Under the pieces are notes generated by a model. That model ran no database searches and had not been told where the DNA came from. It saw only the letters and a program-made list of their open reading frames with translations. Made by a program: the position numbers and the translations under genes. From the NCBI GenBank assembly GCA_946408145.1, contig CAMJQX010000051.1:1-9401 (forward strand): 9,401 bases of DNA, given 5' to 3'. Source of the stretch: an uncultured Clostridia bacterium. GTDB taxonomy: Bacteria > Bacillota_A > Clostridia > Oscillospirales > Oscillospiraceae. Below are positions 1 to 6,606 of the stretch, one piece after another; position 1 is the first letter of the stretch; each line of letters starts with the position of its first letter.

Positions 1-1
1 G

Positions 2-55
2 GGCGCTCTGGGCGCCGCCGAGTACGCCCGCCAGAAGGGCCTCGCCAAGAAGTAA
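2..55 (+). CDS. C-terminal end of an unidentified protein (partial)
   Basis: Only the last 17 codons and a TAA stop (53-55) lie in the window. They read GALGAAEYARQKGLAKK in the frame starting at base 2. The Ala/Gly-rich helix with a basic end resembles the final helix of ASKHA-fold ATPases such as acyl-CoA dehydratase activases or ROK kinases, but so short a piece cannot support an assignment. The case that it is a real gene end is the strong terminator that begins 11 bases after the stop and points the same way. The 5' part lies outside the window. Confidence 0.6.
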   Translation, partial: GALGAAEYARQKGLAKK

Positions 56-65
56 AACAAGCGGG

Positions 66-109
66 AAAAGAGGCTGTGAAACAAGGTTTCACAGCCTCTT
101 TTCGTTTTC
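66..109 (+). terminator. Intrinsic terminator of the upstream plus-strand gene
   Basis: A perfect 17-bp stem (66-82 with 86-102) closes on a 3-base loop. Its 3' arm ends in TTTT, followed by CGTTTT. It starts 11 bases after the TAA of the partial gene. The 5' arm begins with AAAA, so the hairpin could also stop minus-strand transcripts that escape the terminator at 138-163. Confidence 0.93.
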
Positions 110-123
110 AGTGCCGAATACGG

Positions 124-163
124 GAAACAGAAAACAGACAACCGGGGCCAAAGCCCCGGTTGT
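124..163 (-). terminator. Intrinsic terminator of the 173-1720 gene
   Basis: An 11-bp GC-rich stem (138-148 with 153-163, loop CAAA) lies 10 bases beyond the stop codon of the minus-strand gene. Read on the minus strand it is followed by a T-rich tract (TGTTTTCTGTTT). Together with the plus-strand terminator at 66-102 it insulates two convergent genes. Confidence 0.9.
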
Positions 164-172
164 CTTCATTCT

Positions 173-1720
173 TCATGACGTCGGTTTTTCGTAGGTGATG
201 TAGCGGGAGTAGATATAGCCTTTCTGGTTGTCGACGGTGACGGCCGTCCAGTCGCCGGTCTCGCCGGTGACAAGCACCTCCTTGCCGGTGTCGAAGGTGG
301 CCATGATGAAGGCGCTGACGGAGGCGGACTTGCGCATACGCACCTCCTTGCCGTTGACCCAGGCGGTGATGGCCGTGGCGTTGGGATCCTCCTTCTCGTC
401 CTCCTCGTCCTCCACGACCTCCGGGATCTCGCCCAGGTACTGGAAGATCACGTTTTCGGCGTTCTCGGAGAGCCTCAGGTGCTGCCCCTCGTCGAGGGTG
501 ATCTCCTTGCTCTTGCTGGCCAGCACCGTGACCGTGCGGGTACTCTCTTCAAGCATGAGATCCTGAATATCCTCGCTCTTCTCCTCCGGCACATCGTCGC
601 AGACCGTGACCTTGGCGGAAGCGGCGTTGTTGTTGAGCACGCGGTAGATGCCGACGGGCAGGTGGAAGGCGATATAGCTCTCCTCCTCGCCCTCGTCATT
701 CTCCGCCGTCCAGGGCTGGCCGTACTCGCCCTCCTCGTTCCAGCTCAGAATGATGAAGGCGGGGGGCCCGTCGTTCTCGCTGCGCGGCTTGCCGGCGCCG
801 GGCGTGTGAGGGCTGATGACCGAGGCCAGCACGAACAGGGCAAGGCCGATCGCCAGCACCCGCCAGCCGTCCAGCCGCCAGCGGCGCAGGCGCCGCCGCA
901 GCGGGCGGATCGGGAGAAAGACGAAGGCGGCCAGCAGATAGATGAGGCTCGACCAGGAGGGCAGGAAGATCAGCGCGGCGACGACGCTCGCGATCGCGGC
1001 GAGGTAGCCGATGAAGTCCTCAGTGCTCAGATCCCAGATGCCGGAGAAGGCGTCTTTGCGCCGCTTTTTCGGCGGCGCGGACCGGGCAGAGGCCTTGACC
1101 CTCGGCGGGCGGCGCTTCTTCGCCGCCTTTTCGGCCGTTTCCTCCGCGTCGGCGGCCTCTTCTTCCGGGCTCTCCTCTTCGGGGAGCAGCGCCTGACAGG
1201 CGCGGAAGATGCCATAGCGCAGCGCGGCCTCGCGCAGGATGCCGGGCTCCTCCTCCGTTTCAACCTTGAGCGCGTCGGCGATCGCTTCGGGATCGTCGCT
1301 CTCCAGCTCCGGCAGCAGAGACTGTGCCAGCGGGCGCACGTCCACAAAGGCGAATTTGCCCTCGAAGCCCTCGCCCTCCAGCATGTGCCGGACAAAACCC
1401 AGCGCCTCCTCATCGGCGATGACGACGCCGTCCTGCAGGAGCTTCGCGAGGCTGGCGGCCATCTGCGAATAGCGCAGACCGCCGTGAGCGTCCTCATCGC
1501 TGACGCCTGTCAGCTCGCTCAGCTCCGGGGGAATGGGCACGCCCGGGTCGATGAGCGCGCTGTTGCGGTTGACGATCTGCCCGTCCGCGACGCGCAGCAT
1601 GCCCAGCTGAAACACCCGGTCGGACGAGGGGTCGGGGCCGGTGCCGCGCAGGGCCAGAACCAGATAATCCCGCAGCGCGGCAAGAGCCTGGGGGGATGTC
1701 AATTCGTAGTAGGTAAGCAT
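173..1720 (-). CDS. Membrane protein: inactive DnaQ-like exonuclease domain plus external SH3b domain
   Basis: This 515-residue protein starts at ATG 1718-1720, behind GGAGAG and a clear promoter; the open frame runs further upstream without start signals. Residues 15-178 follow the DnaQ/DEDD exonuclease pattern, with IDPGVPIPPELSELTGVSDED matching the usual post-motif-I segment. The catalytic residues are missing: the DxE position reads LALRGTG, the motif-II Asp is Gly in IADEEALGF, and no final HxxxxD is visible. Residues 181-223 are an acidic then strongly basic linker. Membrane helices lie near 236-253, 257-272 and 286-303, with an Arg-rich loop (272-287) between the second and third. By the positive-inside rule the N-terminal half is cytoplasmic and the rest outside. 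Residues 320-435 form a beta-rich domain (HLPVGIYRV). After an acidic stretch (434-446) comes an SH3b domain (453-510). It appears monocistronic. Substrate and role are unknown; an enzymatic exonuclease role is unlikely. The fold call rests on motifs only. Confidence 0.85.
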   Translation of the reverse strand: MLTYYELTSPQALAALRDYLVLALRGTGPDPSSDRVFQLGMLRVADGQIVNRNSALIDPGVPIPPELSELTGVSDEDAHGGLRYSQMAASLAKLLQDGVVIADEEALGFVRHMLEGEGFEGKFAFVDVRPLAQSLLPELESDDPEAIADALKVETEEEPGILREAALRYGIFRACQALLPEEESPEEEAADAEETAEKAAKKRRPPRVKASARSAPPKKRRKDAFSGIWDLSTEDFIGYLAAIASVVAALIFLPSWSSLIYLLAAFVFLPIRPLRRRLRRWRLDGWRVLAIGLALFVLASVISPHTPGAGKPRSENDGPPAFIILSWNEEGEYGQPWTAENDEGEEESYIAFHLPVGIYRVLNNNAASAKVTVCDDVPEEKSEDIQDLMLEESTRTVTVLASKSKEITLDEGQHLRLSENAENVIFQYLGEIPEVVEDEEDEKEDPNATAITAWVNGKEVRMRKSASVSAFIMATFDTGKEVLVTGETGDWTAVTVDNQKGYIYSRYITYEKPTS

Positions 1721-1736
1721 ATCTCTCTCCTGAGAA

Positions 1737-1752
1737 GCGGCGCAGACGCCGC
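1737..1752 (-). promoter_or_regulatory. 5'-UTR hairpin just upstream of the ribosome binding site
   Basis: A perfect 6-bp GC stem (1737-1742 with 1747-1752, 4-base loop) sits about 7 bases upstream of the GGAGAG ribosome binding site (about 1723-1730) of the 173-1720 gene. It lies inside the predicted 55-base leader. It could stabilise the mRNA 5' end or affect initiation; function is inference. Confidence 0.45.
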
Positions 1753-1780
1753 AAAGGCTGTTTGAACACATCGGGCTTAT

Positions 1781-1809
1781 ATTATATCCTGCCGGGCGCG
1801 GCGGGTCAA
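1781..1809 (-). promoter_or_regulatory. Sigma-A promoter of the 173-1720 gene
   Basis: On the minus strand, TTGACC (1804-1809) and TATAAT (1781-1786) are separated by exactly 17 bases, one mismatch from the full consensus. The predicted transcript starts near 1774, giving a leader of about 55 bases to the ATG at 1720. The promoter lies directly after the terminator of the upstream symporter gene, so this gene is probably transcribed on its own. Confidence 0.88.
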
Positions 1810-1824
1810 CCCAAGAAATCTTAA

Positions 1825-1863
1825 GAAAAACAAATCGGCCGGAGCATGAAAGCTCCGGCCGAT
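1825..1863 (-). terminator. Intrinsic terminator of the symporter operon
   Basis: A 12-bp stem (1834-1845 with 1852-1863, 6-base loop) begins 13 bases past the TAA of the symporter gene. Read on the minus strand it is followed by the T-rich tract TTTGTTTTTC. It separates the acyltransferase-symporter unit from the gene at 173-1720. Confidence 0.92.
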
Positions 1864-1875
1864 CAGCCAGCATGC

Positions 1876-3252
1876 TTATTGTGCCTTCTTTTTCCTGAGC
1901 TTGAAAATCAGCAGGTACAGCAGCGCGGCATAGGCGGCCGCGAGCCCGAGCACGACCCAGCACATGAGCTCGGAACGCGGGGCCATGCCCACCAGGATCA
2001 GCACCGGCGCGCCGAGCACGATGCCGAAGCTGCTGCCGACGACGAGGTTGTTCGCCGCGGGCGTCTCCAGATCGGGGTCGATCTCGCGCAGCAGCAGCAC
2101 GCCGGAGCTGATGGTGCCGGTCAGCATGCCGTACATGGAGATCAGACCCTCGTAGTAATAATCCGGGTAGACTTTTCTGCACACGATGCTCAGATGGACC
2201 CAGGTGACGATCGCGCCGCAGACGGCCAGCAGCACGAAGGGCAGCCACAGGCCGCGGATGTCCTCCAGATTGATCGAGCCGATGCCGGCCACGATCATGA
2301 TGTCGAAGAAGAAGCCGGAAATGCGGTTGAGCAGGTAGTTGTTCTGATACTGCCGGAGGATGACGCCTGTTCTGCGCCCCTTCTGCAGCAGCACGCGCAC
2401 CAGCATGGCCAGCGCCGCGCCGATGATGAAGTTGAAGCCCCAGATCAGCGTGTTGAGCGTATTGGCAAGGCCCTCGGACAGAGCGGCGATGCCGGAGGTC
2501 AGGCCCCAGGCGGCGAGGTAGGTGAGCAGATAGACCAGCAGCACCATGGCGATCTGGACGGAGAGCTTGTCGATGGAGTCGGACACGGGGATCTCGTCCC
2601 GGCTCTGGAAGAAGTCCGCCGGGTGCTGCTCGGCGGCAGCGGAGCGCGCAGCGCCGATCTTCCCCTTGCGGGAGAGCACATTGAGGATCACGACGCCCAC
2701 GATACAGGCCACAAGATAGCCCGCGGCGGCGACGGCGAGGCCGAAGCTGCGCCCGCCGGCAAAGCCCAGCGCCTCATAGCTGGAGCCCACGTTGTTGGCC
2801 TGCCCGGGCCCCTGACCGTAGCCCATCGGCAGCAGCAGGCCCGCGGCCTTGAAGAGCCCCGGCTTTACGGTGTGGGCCAGCAGCAGCGTGACGAGCAGGC
2901 CGGTCACGCCCTGCACCATGTAGGAGCTGACGATGACCGCGCCGGATTTGAGCCCGGTCAGATCGCCCTTCGGTTTACCGCCCTCCTCCGGGACGCGAAG
3001 GCTCATGGCGATGAAGCCCAGCGCGATGCCGTGGTACACCAGCATCTCCATGAGCGCCTGGTCGATGTGCACGAGGTGCAGGTACTTGGCAATCAGCAGC
3101 AGGAAGCCGCCGAGCACGGCCACGGGCATCAGGCTCTTGCGGATGAAGGGGAGCTTCTGGCGCAGAAGATTGGCCAGCATGATCGCCCCTGCGATGAGAC
3201 CCATCTGGACGATGACGTTCCAGAGGGCGTGATTGGCGGCGGAATAATCCAT
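1876..3252 (-). CDS. GltS/ESS-family sodium:glutamate-type symporter
   Basis: This 458-residue, highly hydrophobic protein has the inverted two-repeat layout of ESS-family sodium:glutamate symporters. Each repeat carries a Gly-rich re-entrant-loop motif: GYGQGPGQA at residues 144-152 and GMLTGTISSG at 375-384, the latter followed by LLREIDPDLETPAANN, which is typical of the family. About ten to twelve membrane segments are visible, with a hydrophilic central loop near 194-228 and a basic C-terminal tail. The protein is longer than E. coli GltS (401 residues). The start at 3252 is preceded by AAGGAG at 8 bases. Only 38 bases separate it from the acyltransferase gene upstream and no promoter is visible there, so the two are probably cotranscribed. 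The expected role is sodium-driven uptake of glutamate or a related anion; the exact substrate cannot be read from sequence, and the loop motifs differ from the E. coli protein, so I give no gene symbol. Confidence 0.88.
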   Translation of the reverse strand: MDYSAANHALWNVIVQMGLIAGAIMLANLLRQKLPFIRKSLMPVAVLGGFLLLIAKYLHLVHIDQALMEMLVYHGIALGFIAMSLRVPEEGGKPKGDLTGLKSGAVIVSSYMVQGVTGLLVTLLLAHTVKPGLFKAAGLLLPMGYGQGPGQANNVGSSYEALGFAGGRSFGLAVAAAGYLVACIVGVVILNVLSRKGKIGAARSAAAEQHPADFFQSRDEIPVSDSIDKLSVQIAMVLLVYLLTYLAAWGLTSGIAALSEGLANTLNTLIWGFNFIIGAALAMLVRVLLQKGRRTGVILRQYQNNYLLNRISGFFFDIMIVAGIGSINLEDIRGLWLPFVLLAVCGAIVTWVHLSIVCRKVYPDYYYEGLISMYGMLTGTISSGVLLLREIDPDLETPAANNLVVGSSFGIVLGAPVLILVGMAPRSELMCWVVLGLAAAYAALLYLLIFKLRKKKAQ

Positions 3253-3290
3253 GGTTCGTTCTCCTTCTCATGTGCTCTCCCGATCGGAGT

Positions 3291-4427
3291 CTACGCATGT
3301 TCCTTCCAGATTTCCAGGTATTTGCGCAGATTCGCGCCCTCGTCGGAGCGGATCTGATAGTATCGCTCGCCCACGCTCAGGAGCAGCAGATAGGTCTGCA
3401 CCGGGGCCATATCGCGGATCTCCGCGAGCGGGAACTCCCGCCCCGCGCAGCAGAGGCGGTCCTCATACAGGGCCAGCGTGCCGCGGCCCAGCTCCTTCTC
3501 CCCGTGGCCGGACTCGATCTCGGTGAGCAGGACCTCTCCGTCGGAAAAGAGCGCGTCCCCCGCCTTCTCAAAGGCCCGCTCGTGCAGGGCCTGCTTCTGC
3601 CAGTCCTCCCAGTCCGCGACGGTCTCGAAGGGCTCCGCGGGGGAAAAAAAGCCGGTCTCTCCATAGCGCAGGGAGAAGCCGCAGCCGCAGAAAATGCGGT
3701 CGTCCCCGGTTTTCAGCGTGCCGACCCTGCGGCAGCGGGGACAGAGATACATGGCGCGCTCCAGCCCCTCGGCGAGCTTTTTGCCGCGGTAGGGCTGCCG
3801 CCACTCCCGCTGCCTCTGCCATGCGTCCTCAAAGCAGTCGCGCTCGATGGCGGCGTTGACGTCGGCAGGGCTCATGGCCTTGAGCTGCTCCGGCGTATAG
3901 ATGTTCACCGGATGCCCGTGGACGCGGCCGCGGCGCACGCTTTTGGCCCAGCGCGGCTTGGAGAGATAGGCGCCCTCCAGACGGTAGGTGACCAGCGTCG
4001 CGCCGGAGCTCTTCGCGAGCTTGCCTGTGGCGGCAAAGACGGGATTGTTCCGCCCGTCCCAGCACTGCTCGCCCTCGGCGAAGAGACAGATCGAGTGCCC
4101 GGCGCGCAGATGGCGCAGGCAGGCCTTGACCGTGTCGGTGCCGGAGGAGGCCTTGCGCCGCGGGATCGGCGCCACGAGCCAGTTGAGCAGCCGGGACACG
4201 AGCCCCAGACGGAAGAGGTGCTCGCTGGCCACATAATAGACCTGCTTCTCCTTCAGGCTCATGGCCACGAGGAGCGGATCCCAGGCGTTGACGTGGTTCG
4301 GGATCAGCAGCACCGGACCGTCGACATGCAGATCCTCGTGCGTCATATTGAATTTCCTGCAGATCCAGCGGCTGACCGGCCCATAGAGCACGCGCCAGAT
4401 CCGCTGATGCCGCTCGTAAACGTCCAT
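3291..4427 (-). CDS. PlsC-type acyltransferase with zinc ribbon and PH-like C-terminus
   Basis: This 378-residue protein starts at ATG 4425-4427 (GGGA at 7 bases; an upstream in-frame ATG at 4475 would lie in the promoter). Residues 25-200 form a PlsC/LPLAT domain. Motif I is NHVNAWD with the catalytic pair His45 and Asp50; motif III is the variant FAEGEQ (116-121), followed by CWDGRN; a motif-IV-like RLEGAY lies at 149-154. Such enzymes usually acylate lysophosphatidic acid or another lysolipid at the inner membrane face. The C-terminal extension is unusual: a four-Cys zinc ribbon (Cys229, Cys232, Cys247, Cys249), a Trp-rich segment (268-285), and a beta-strand/terminal-helix module (315-375) like bacterial PH or GRAM-like domains. 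No membrane helix is evident. It heads the unit with the symporter. Acyltransferase fold is confident; substrate, zinc binding and PH assignment are inferred. Confidence 0.86.
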   Translation of the reverse strand: MDVYERHQRIWRVLYGPVSRWICRKFNMTHEDLHVDGPVLLIPNHVNAWDPLLVAMSLKEKQVYYVASEHLFRLGLVSRLLNWLVAPIPRRKASSGTDTVKACLRHLRAGHSICLFAEGEQCWDGRNNPVFAATGKLAKSSGATLVTYRLEGAYLSKPRWAKSVRRGRVHGHPVNIYTPEQLKAMSPADVNAAIERDCFEDAWQRQREWRQPYRGKKLAEGLERAMYLCPRCRRVGTLKTGDDRIFCGCGFSLRYGETGFFSPAEPFETVADWEDWQKQALHERAFEKAGDALFSDGEVLLTEIESGHGEKELGRGTLALYEDRLCCAGREFPLAEIRDMAPVQTYLLLLSVGERYYQIRSDEGANLRKYLEIWKEHA

Positions 4428-4465
4428 ACTTGTTCCCGATCCTTCGAAAATCTGTTGTTTGTTAC

Positions 4466-4494
4466 AGCATACCACAGTTTGCGGCGTCTGACAA
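4466..4494 (-). promoter_or_regulatory. Promoter of the acyltransferase-symporter unit
   Basis: On the minus strand, TTGTCA (4489-4494) and TATGCT (4466-4471) lie 17 bases apart, and TGG just before the -10 box makes an extended -10. The predicted start is near 4459, about 32 bases before the ATG at 4427. The -35 box directly adjoins the T-tract of the preceding operon's terminator. Confidence 0.75.
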
Positions 4495-4522
4495 CAAAAA
4501 ACTCCCCCGCGGGGCGGGGGAG
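4495..4522 (-). terminator. Intrinsic terminator of the PAP2/membrane-protein operon
   Basis: An 8-bp stem of almost pure G/C (4502-4509 with 4515-4522, 5-base loop) lies 5 bases after the TAG of the 4528-5079 gene. Read on the minus strand it is followed by TTTTTTGTTGT. The T-tract runs straight into the next promoter. Confidence 0.92.
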
Positions 4523-4527
4523 GAAAA

Positions 4528-5079
4528 CTATTGCTTCGGCAGTTTGAAGCGCGGGCGCAGGCGGAGGAGCCAGAACAGGTGCAGGCGGGCGAGGGCGACG
4601 TCGTAGATCATCATGACGGCCACCAGCGCCGCGAAGAAGGCGATGTTCATCCAGAAGCTGAAGCCGCTGAAATCCTCCAGCAGGGAGGTGAGCTGAAACA
4701 CCCACAGCAGCAGCGCGTACATCGCGCCGAGCGTCAGCGTGAAGAAGCCGAGCTTGAGCAGAAAGCGCAGGGCTTTTGACTTTACCGCGTCGAGGTAGGG
4801 GCGGATGATCGGATAATAGCCCACGAAGCAATAGAGAAAGGCAGCCTCGCGGTCCACGCTCAGCAGCAGCGCGAGCGCCGCCGTCACGATCCAGGTCATC
4901 CAGGCCCAGCGGTTGCCGAGCTCGCTCATGACCGGGAGCAGCAGCACGCCCGCGATCATCGGGCTGCAGTAGGTCGCGACGGGGATCAGTCCGCCGGCCG
5001 TCATGATGACGGCGCCGAGCGCGGCCATGAGCGCGCAGAAGGCGATCGACCAGCTGCTTTTGCGGCTCTGTTCTCTCAT
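4528..5079 (-). CDS. Small multi-pass membrane protein, ECF S-component-like
   Basis: This 183-residue protein has five or six hydrophobic segments (about 11-33, 36-51, 57-74, 80-95, 106-129, 142-161) and a basic tail ending RLRPRFKLPKQ. The N-terminal pattern, with a first helix of small residues, then IPVATYCSPMIAGVLLLPV and a later VGYYPIIRPYL, recalls clostridial proteins annotated as ECF-transporter S components. No vitamin-binding signature is recognisable, so this is only a resemblance. The start at 5079 lies 6 bases after the stop of the PAP2 gene and has no good ribosome binding site, which points to translational coupling. It is the last gene before the terminator at 4495-4522. It could serve the lipid-related genes upstream, for example as a transporter subunit, but nothing in the sequence proves that. 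Function is otherwise unknown. Confidence 0.78.
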   Translation of the reverse strand: MREQSRKSSWSIAFCALMAALGAVIMTAGGLIPVATYCSPMIAGVLLLPVMSELGNRWAWMTWIVTAALALLLSVDREAAFLYCFVGYYPIIRPYLDAVKSKALRFLLKLGFFTLTLGAMYALLLWVFQLTSLLEDFSGFSFWMNIAFFAALVAVMMIYDVALARLHLFWLLRLRPRFKLPKQ

Positions 5080-5085
5080 AGGCGC

Positions 5086-5769
5086 TCAGTGTGCCCGCAG
5101 GCGCAGACGCGGCCGCCAGTAGCTCCTGCCGAAGGTGACGCACTCGGCCAGCAGGCACAGCGGCAGCGCAGCCACGACGTCCAGCGCCGAATGCTGCTTG
5201 ACGAAGCAGACGGCGAGACAGATCATGATGACGACGAACAGCAGCAGCGCCTTGCCCCAGCCGGGGACGTCCCTGTCCTTCCAGGCGACGGACAGCACAC
5301 CGAAGGAGTAGCCCACATGCAGCGAGGGGCAGACCCCTGTGTTCGTGTCAAAGGAGTAGATGAAGGCCATCAGCTGCGTGAGCGCGTTGTCGCGGGCAAA
5401 GACCTCGGGCCGGAGATCCTGGCGGCTCGGCCAGAGCACATAGCAGAGCATGGCCACCGCCTGGGTCACCATGATGTAGATCTGCAGGCGGCGGAAGTTT
5501 TCGACCTTGTACAGGAGCGTATAGAGCAGCGAGCCGAAGATCAGAAAGTACCAGCCCACGTAAAAGATCACGAAGAACTCGTTGAAGGGGATCAGATCGT
5601 CCAGCGCGCAGTGGATCGGATGGCAGCGCTCGGCGGGGATCAGGTTCTCGGTGATGAAGTACATGGAGAAGTAAACGATCCATCCGGCCAGGAGCTTGAG
5701 GTGGGAAAAGCGCGGCTCATTCAGGCGGCTGAAGCGGAATTCGCGGTAGTCAACCACAGGCTTTTTCAT
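5086..5769 (-). CDS. PAP2-family phosphatase/phosphotransferase (Aur1/sphingomyelin-synthase type)
   Basis: This 227-residue membrane protein has about five or six helices (near 24-44, 64-87, 96-114, 130-160, 172-190, 197-212). The PAP2 motifs are recognisable: RQDLRP (116-121) for the first, CPSLH (147-151) for the second, and KQHSALD (191-197) for the third. His151, His193 and Asp197 form the expected catalytic triad. PSLH instead of PSGH, and an H-x3-D site without the usual SR arginine, resemble the Aur1/inositol-phosphoceramide and sphingomyelin synthase branch, in which a phospho-headgroup is moved between lipids, rather than soluble-type acid phosphatases. The active site would face outside. 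The start overlaps the end of the upstream acyltransferase-like gene by 20 bases and has GAGGT at 8 bases; 6 bases separate its stop from the next gene. The family is firm; phosphatase versus transferase activity is open. Confidence 0.88.
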   Translation of the reverse strand: MKKPVVDYREFRFSRLNEPRFSHLKLLAGWIVYFSMYFITENLIPAERCHPIHCALDDLIPFNEFFVIFYVGWYFLIFGSLLYTLLYKVENFRRLQIYIMVTQAVAMLCYVLWPSRQDLRPEVFARDNALTQLMAFIYSFDTNTGVCPSLHVGYSFGVLSVAWKDRDVPGWGKALLLFVVIMICLAVCFVKQHSALDVVAALPLCLLAECVTFGRSYWRPRLRLRAH

Positions 5770-6526
5770 CGGTATATACCTCGACGGGAGTGTTTTTGGG
5801 ATAGTCCCGCTTGCGGATGTTGCGGTAGGGGACTACGGTGTGCTCCGGCAGGGAGCTGGCGATCTCCGTGATCGCGTCGGCGAGATATGCGCAGATCCTC
5901 TCGCGCTCCTGCGCGATCGGGGCGGCGGGGTCGAAGCGGATCGCTTCGCCGAAGTGCAGTTCCGCGCGCTTCGGGCAGACGTAGAGCGGGACGAAGGCGA
6001 GGGCAGCGCCGGTCTTTTTGTAGTAGAAGCGGGCCAGATCCACGTATTTGTCCTGAAAGGCGTAGAGGATGTTGTTGTACTTCTCGTTTTTCTCCGGGAA
6101 GATGACGACGCTGCTGCCCGCCCGCAGCTTTGCGATGGACTCGCGGTAGGTGGAGATCAGGCGTGTGTCGTGATAGACCGGGATCGTGTGGGCGTTGTTG
6201 AAGACACAGACCGAAAGCGGCGTGATGAGCCTGCTGACGATGCGGAAAAACCAGTGCGTCCATTTCGGCTTGAAGGACCAGAAATCGGTGAAGGCGTAGT
6301 CCGCGACTTCGTCCCGGTGCATCATCTCCCCGGCGCACCAGATCTCGTGCCGCCCGGGCATGAAGAGCTCCGCCGCGATGGGGCCGTACATCTGGCTGTG
6401 ATTGCCGACGATGACGCAGGGCTCCTTCGGCAGCTTTTCTGCGTCCACGCAGCGGAACTTCGGCGAAAAGAGCCAGACGAGCCAGCGGATGATGCGGTAT
6501 ATGAAAGATGTTTTTTTCTCTTCCAT
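5750..6526 (-). CDS. Divergent PlsC-like acyltransferase family protein
   Basis: This 258-residue protein starts at ATG 6524-6526 with GGAGG at 6 bases. The frame stays open upstream but lacks a second good start. The layout matches an LPLAT/PlsC fold: an amphipathic N-terminal helix (8-20), then VIVGNHSQMYGP (38-49) at the motif-I position, NNAHTIPVYHD (110-120) at motif II and VIFPEKNEKYNN (141-152) at motif III. The catalytic HxxxxD is changed: His43 is present but the Asp position is Gly48, and FPEG reads FPEK. From memory, NHxQxxGP with this C-terminal region (HTVVPYRNI, 229-237) recurs in clostridial homologues, so the change may be a subfamily trait rather than decay. It heads a three-gene unit with the PAP2 and small membrane proteins. 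It may be a noncanonical acyltransferase or a lipid-binding pseudoenzyme. Confidence 0.85.
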   Translation of the reverse strand: MEEKKTSFIYRIIRWLVWLFSPKFRCVDAEKLPKEPCVIVGNHSQMYGPIAAELFMPGRHEIWCAGEMMHRDEVADYAFTDFWSFKPKWTHWFFRIVSRLITPLSVCVFNNAHTIPVYHDTRLISTYRESIAKLRAGSSVVIFPEKNEKYNNILYAFQDKYVDLARFYYKKTGAALAFVPLYVCPKRAELHFGEAIRFDPAAPIAQERERICAYLADAITEIASSLPEHTVVPYRNIRKRDYPKNTPVEVYTDEKACG

Positions 6527-6552
6527 AAGATCCCTCCCGGATCGCGAGAAGC

Positions 6553-6561
6553 AGTATACCA
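6553..6561 (-). promoter_or_regulatory. Proximal extended -10 promoter candidate
   Basis: On the minus strand TGG precedes TATACT (-10 at 6553-6558), an extended -10 element. No good -35 hexamer is seen at 16-18 bases. Transcripts would start near 6546, about 20 bases before the ATG at 6526. It would bypass both leader hairpins of the distal promoter. Confidence 0.55.
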
Positions 6562-6606
6562 CAACGGCGGGGGGAAAGCTGAACGAAACATGCGCGCAGG
6601 CACAAT

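Noticed and set aside
479..1765. Long plus-strand open frame (428 codons) opposite the membrane protein gene
   Set aside because: It has a composition rich in Arg, Gly and Asp, matches no family and has no ribosome binding site. It mirrors the third-position GC bias of the real minus-strand gene.
1721..2248. Upstream extension of the 173-1720 frame to 691 codons
   Set aside because: The extension passes through the promoter and the symporter terminator and overlaps the symporter gene. The start at 1720 has a ribosome binding site and promoter.
1846..3357. Plus-strand open frame of 503 codons opposite the symporter gene
   Set aside because: It is His/Gln/Asp/Ala-rich with no recognisable motif; the minus strand encodes a clear ESS-family transporter. 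Antisense shadow of GC-rich coding DNA.
3270..4547. Plus-strand open frame of 425 codons opposite the acyltransferase gene
   Set aside because: It has no motif or start signal, and it crosses the minus-strand promoter and terminator.
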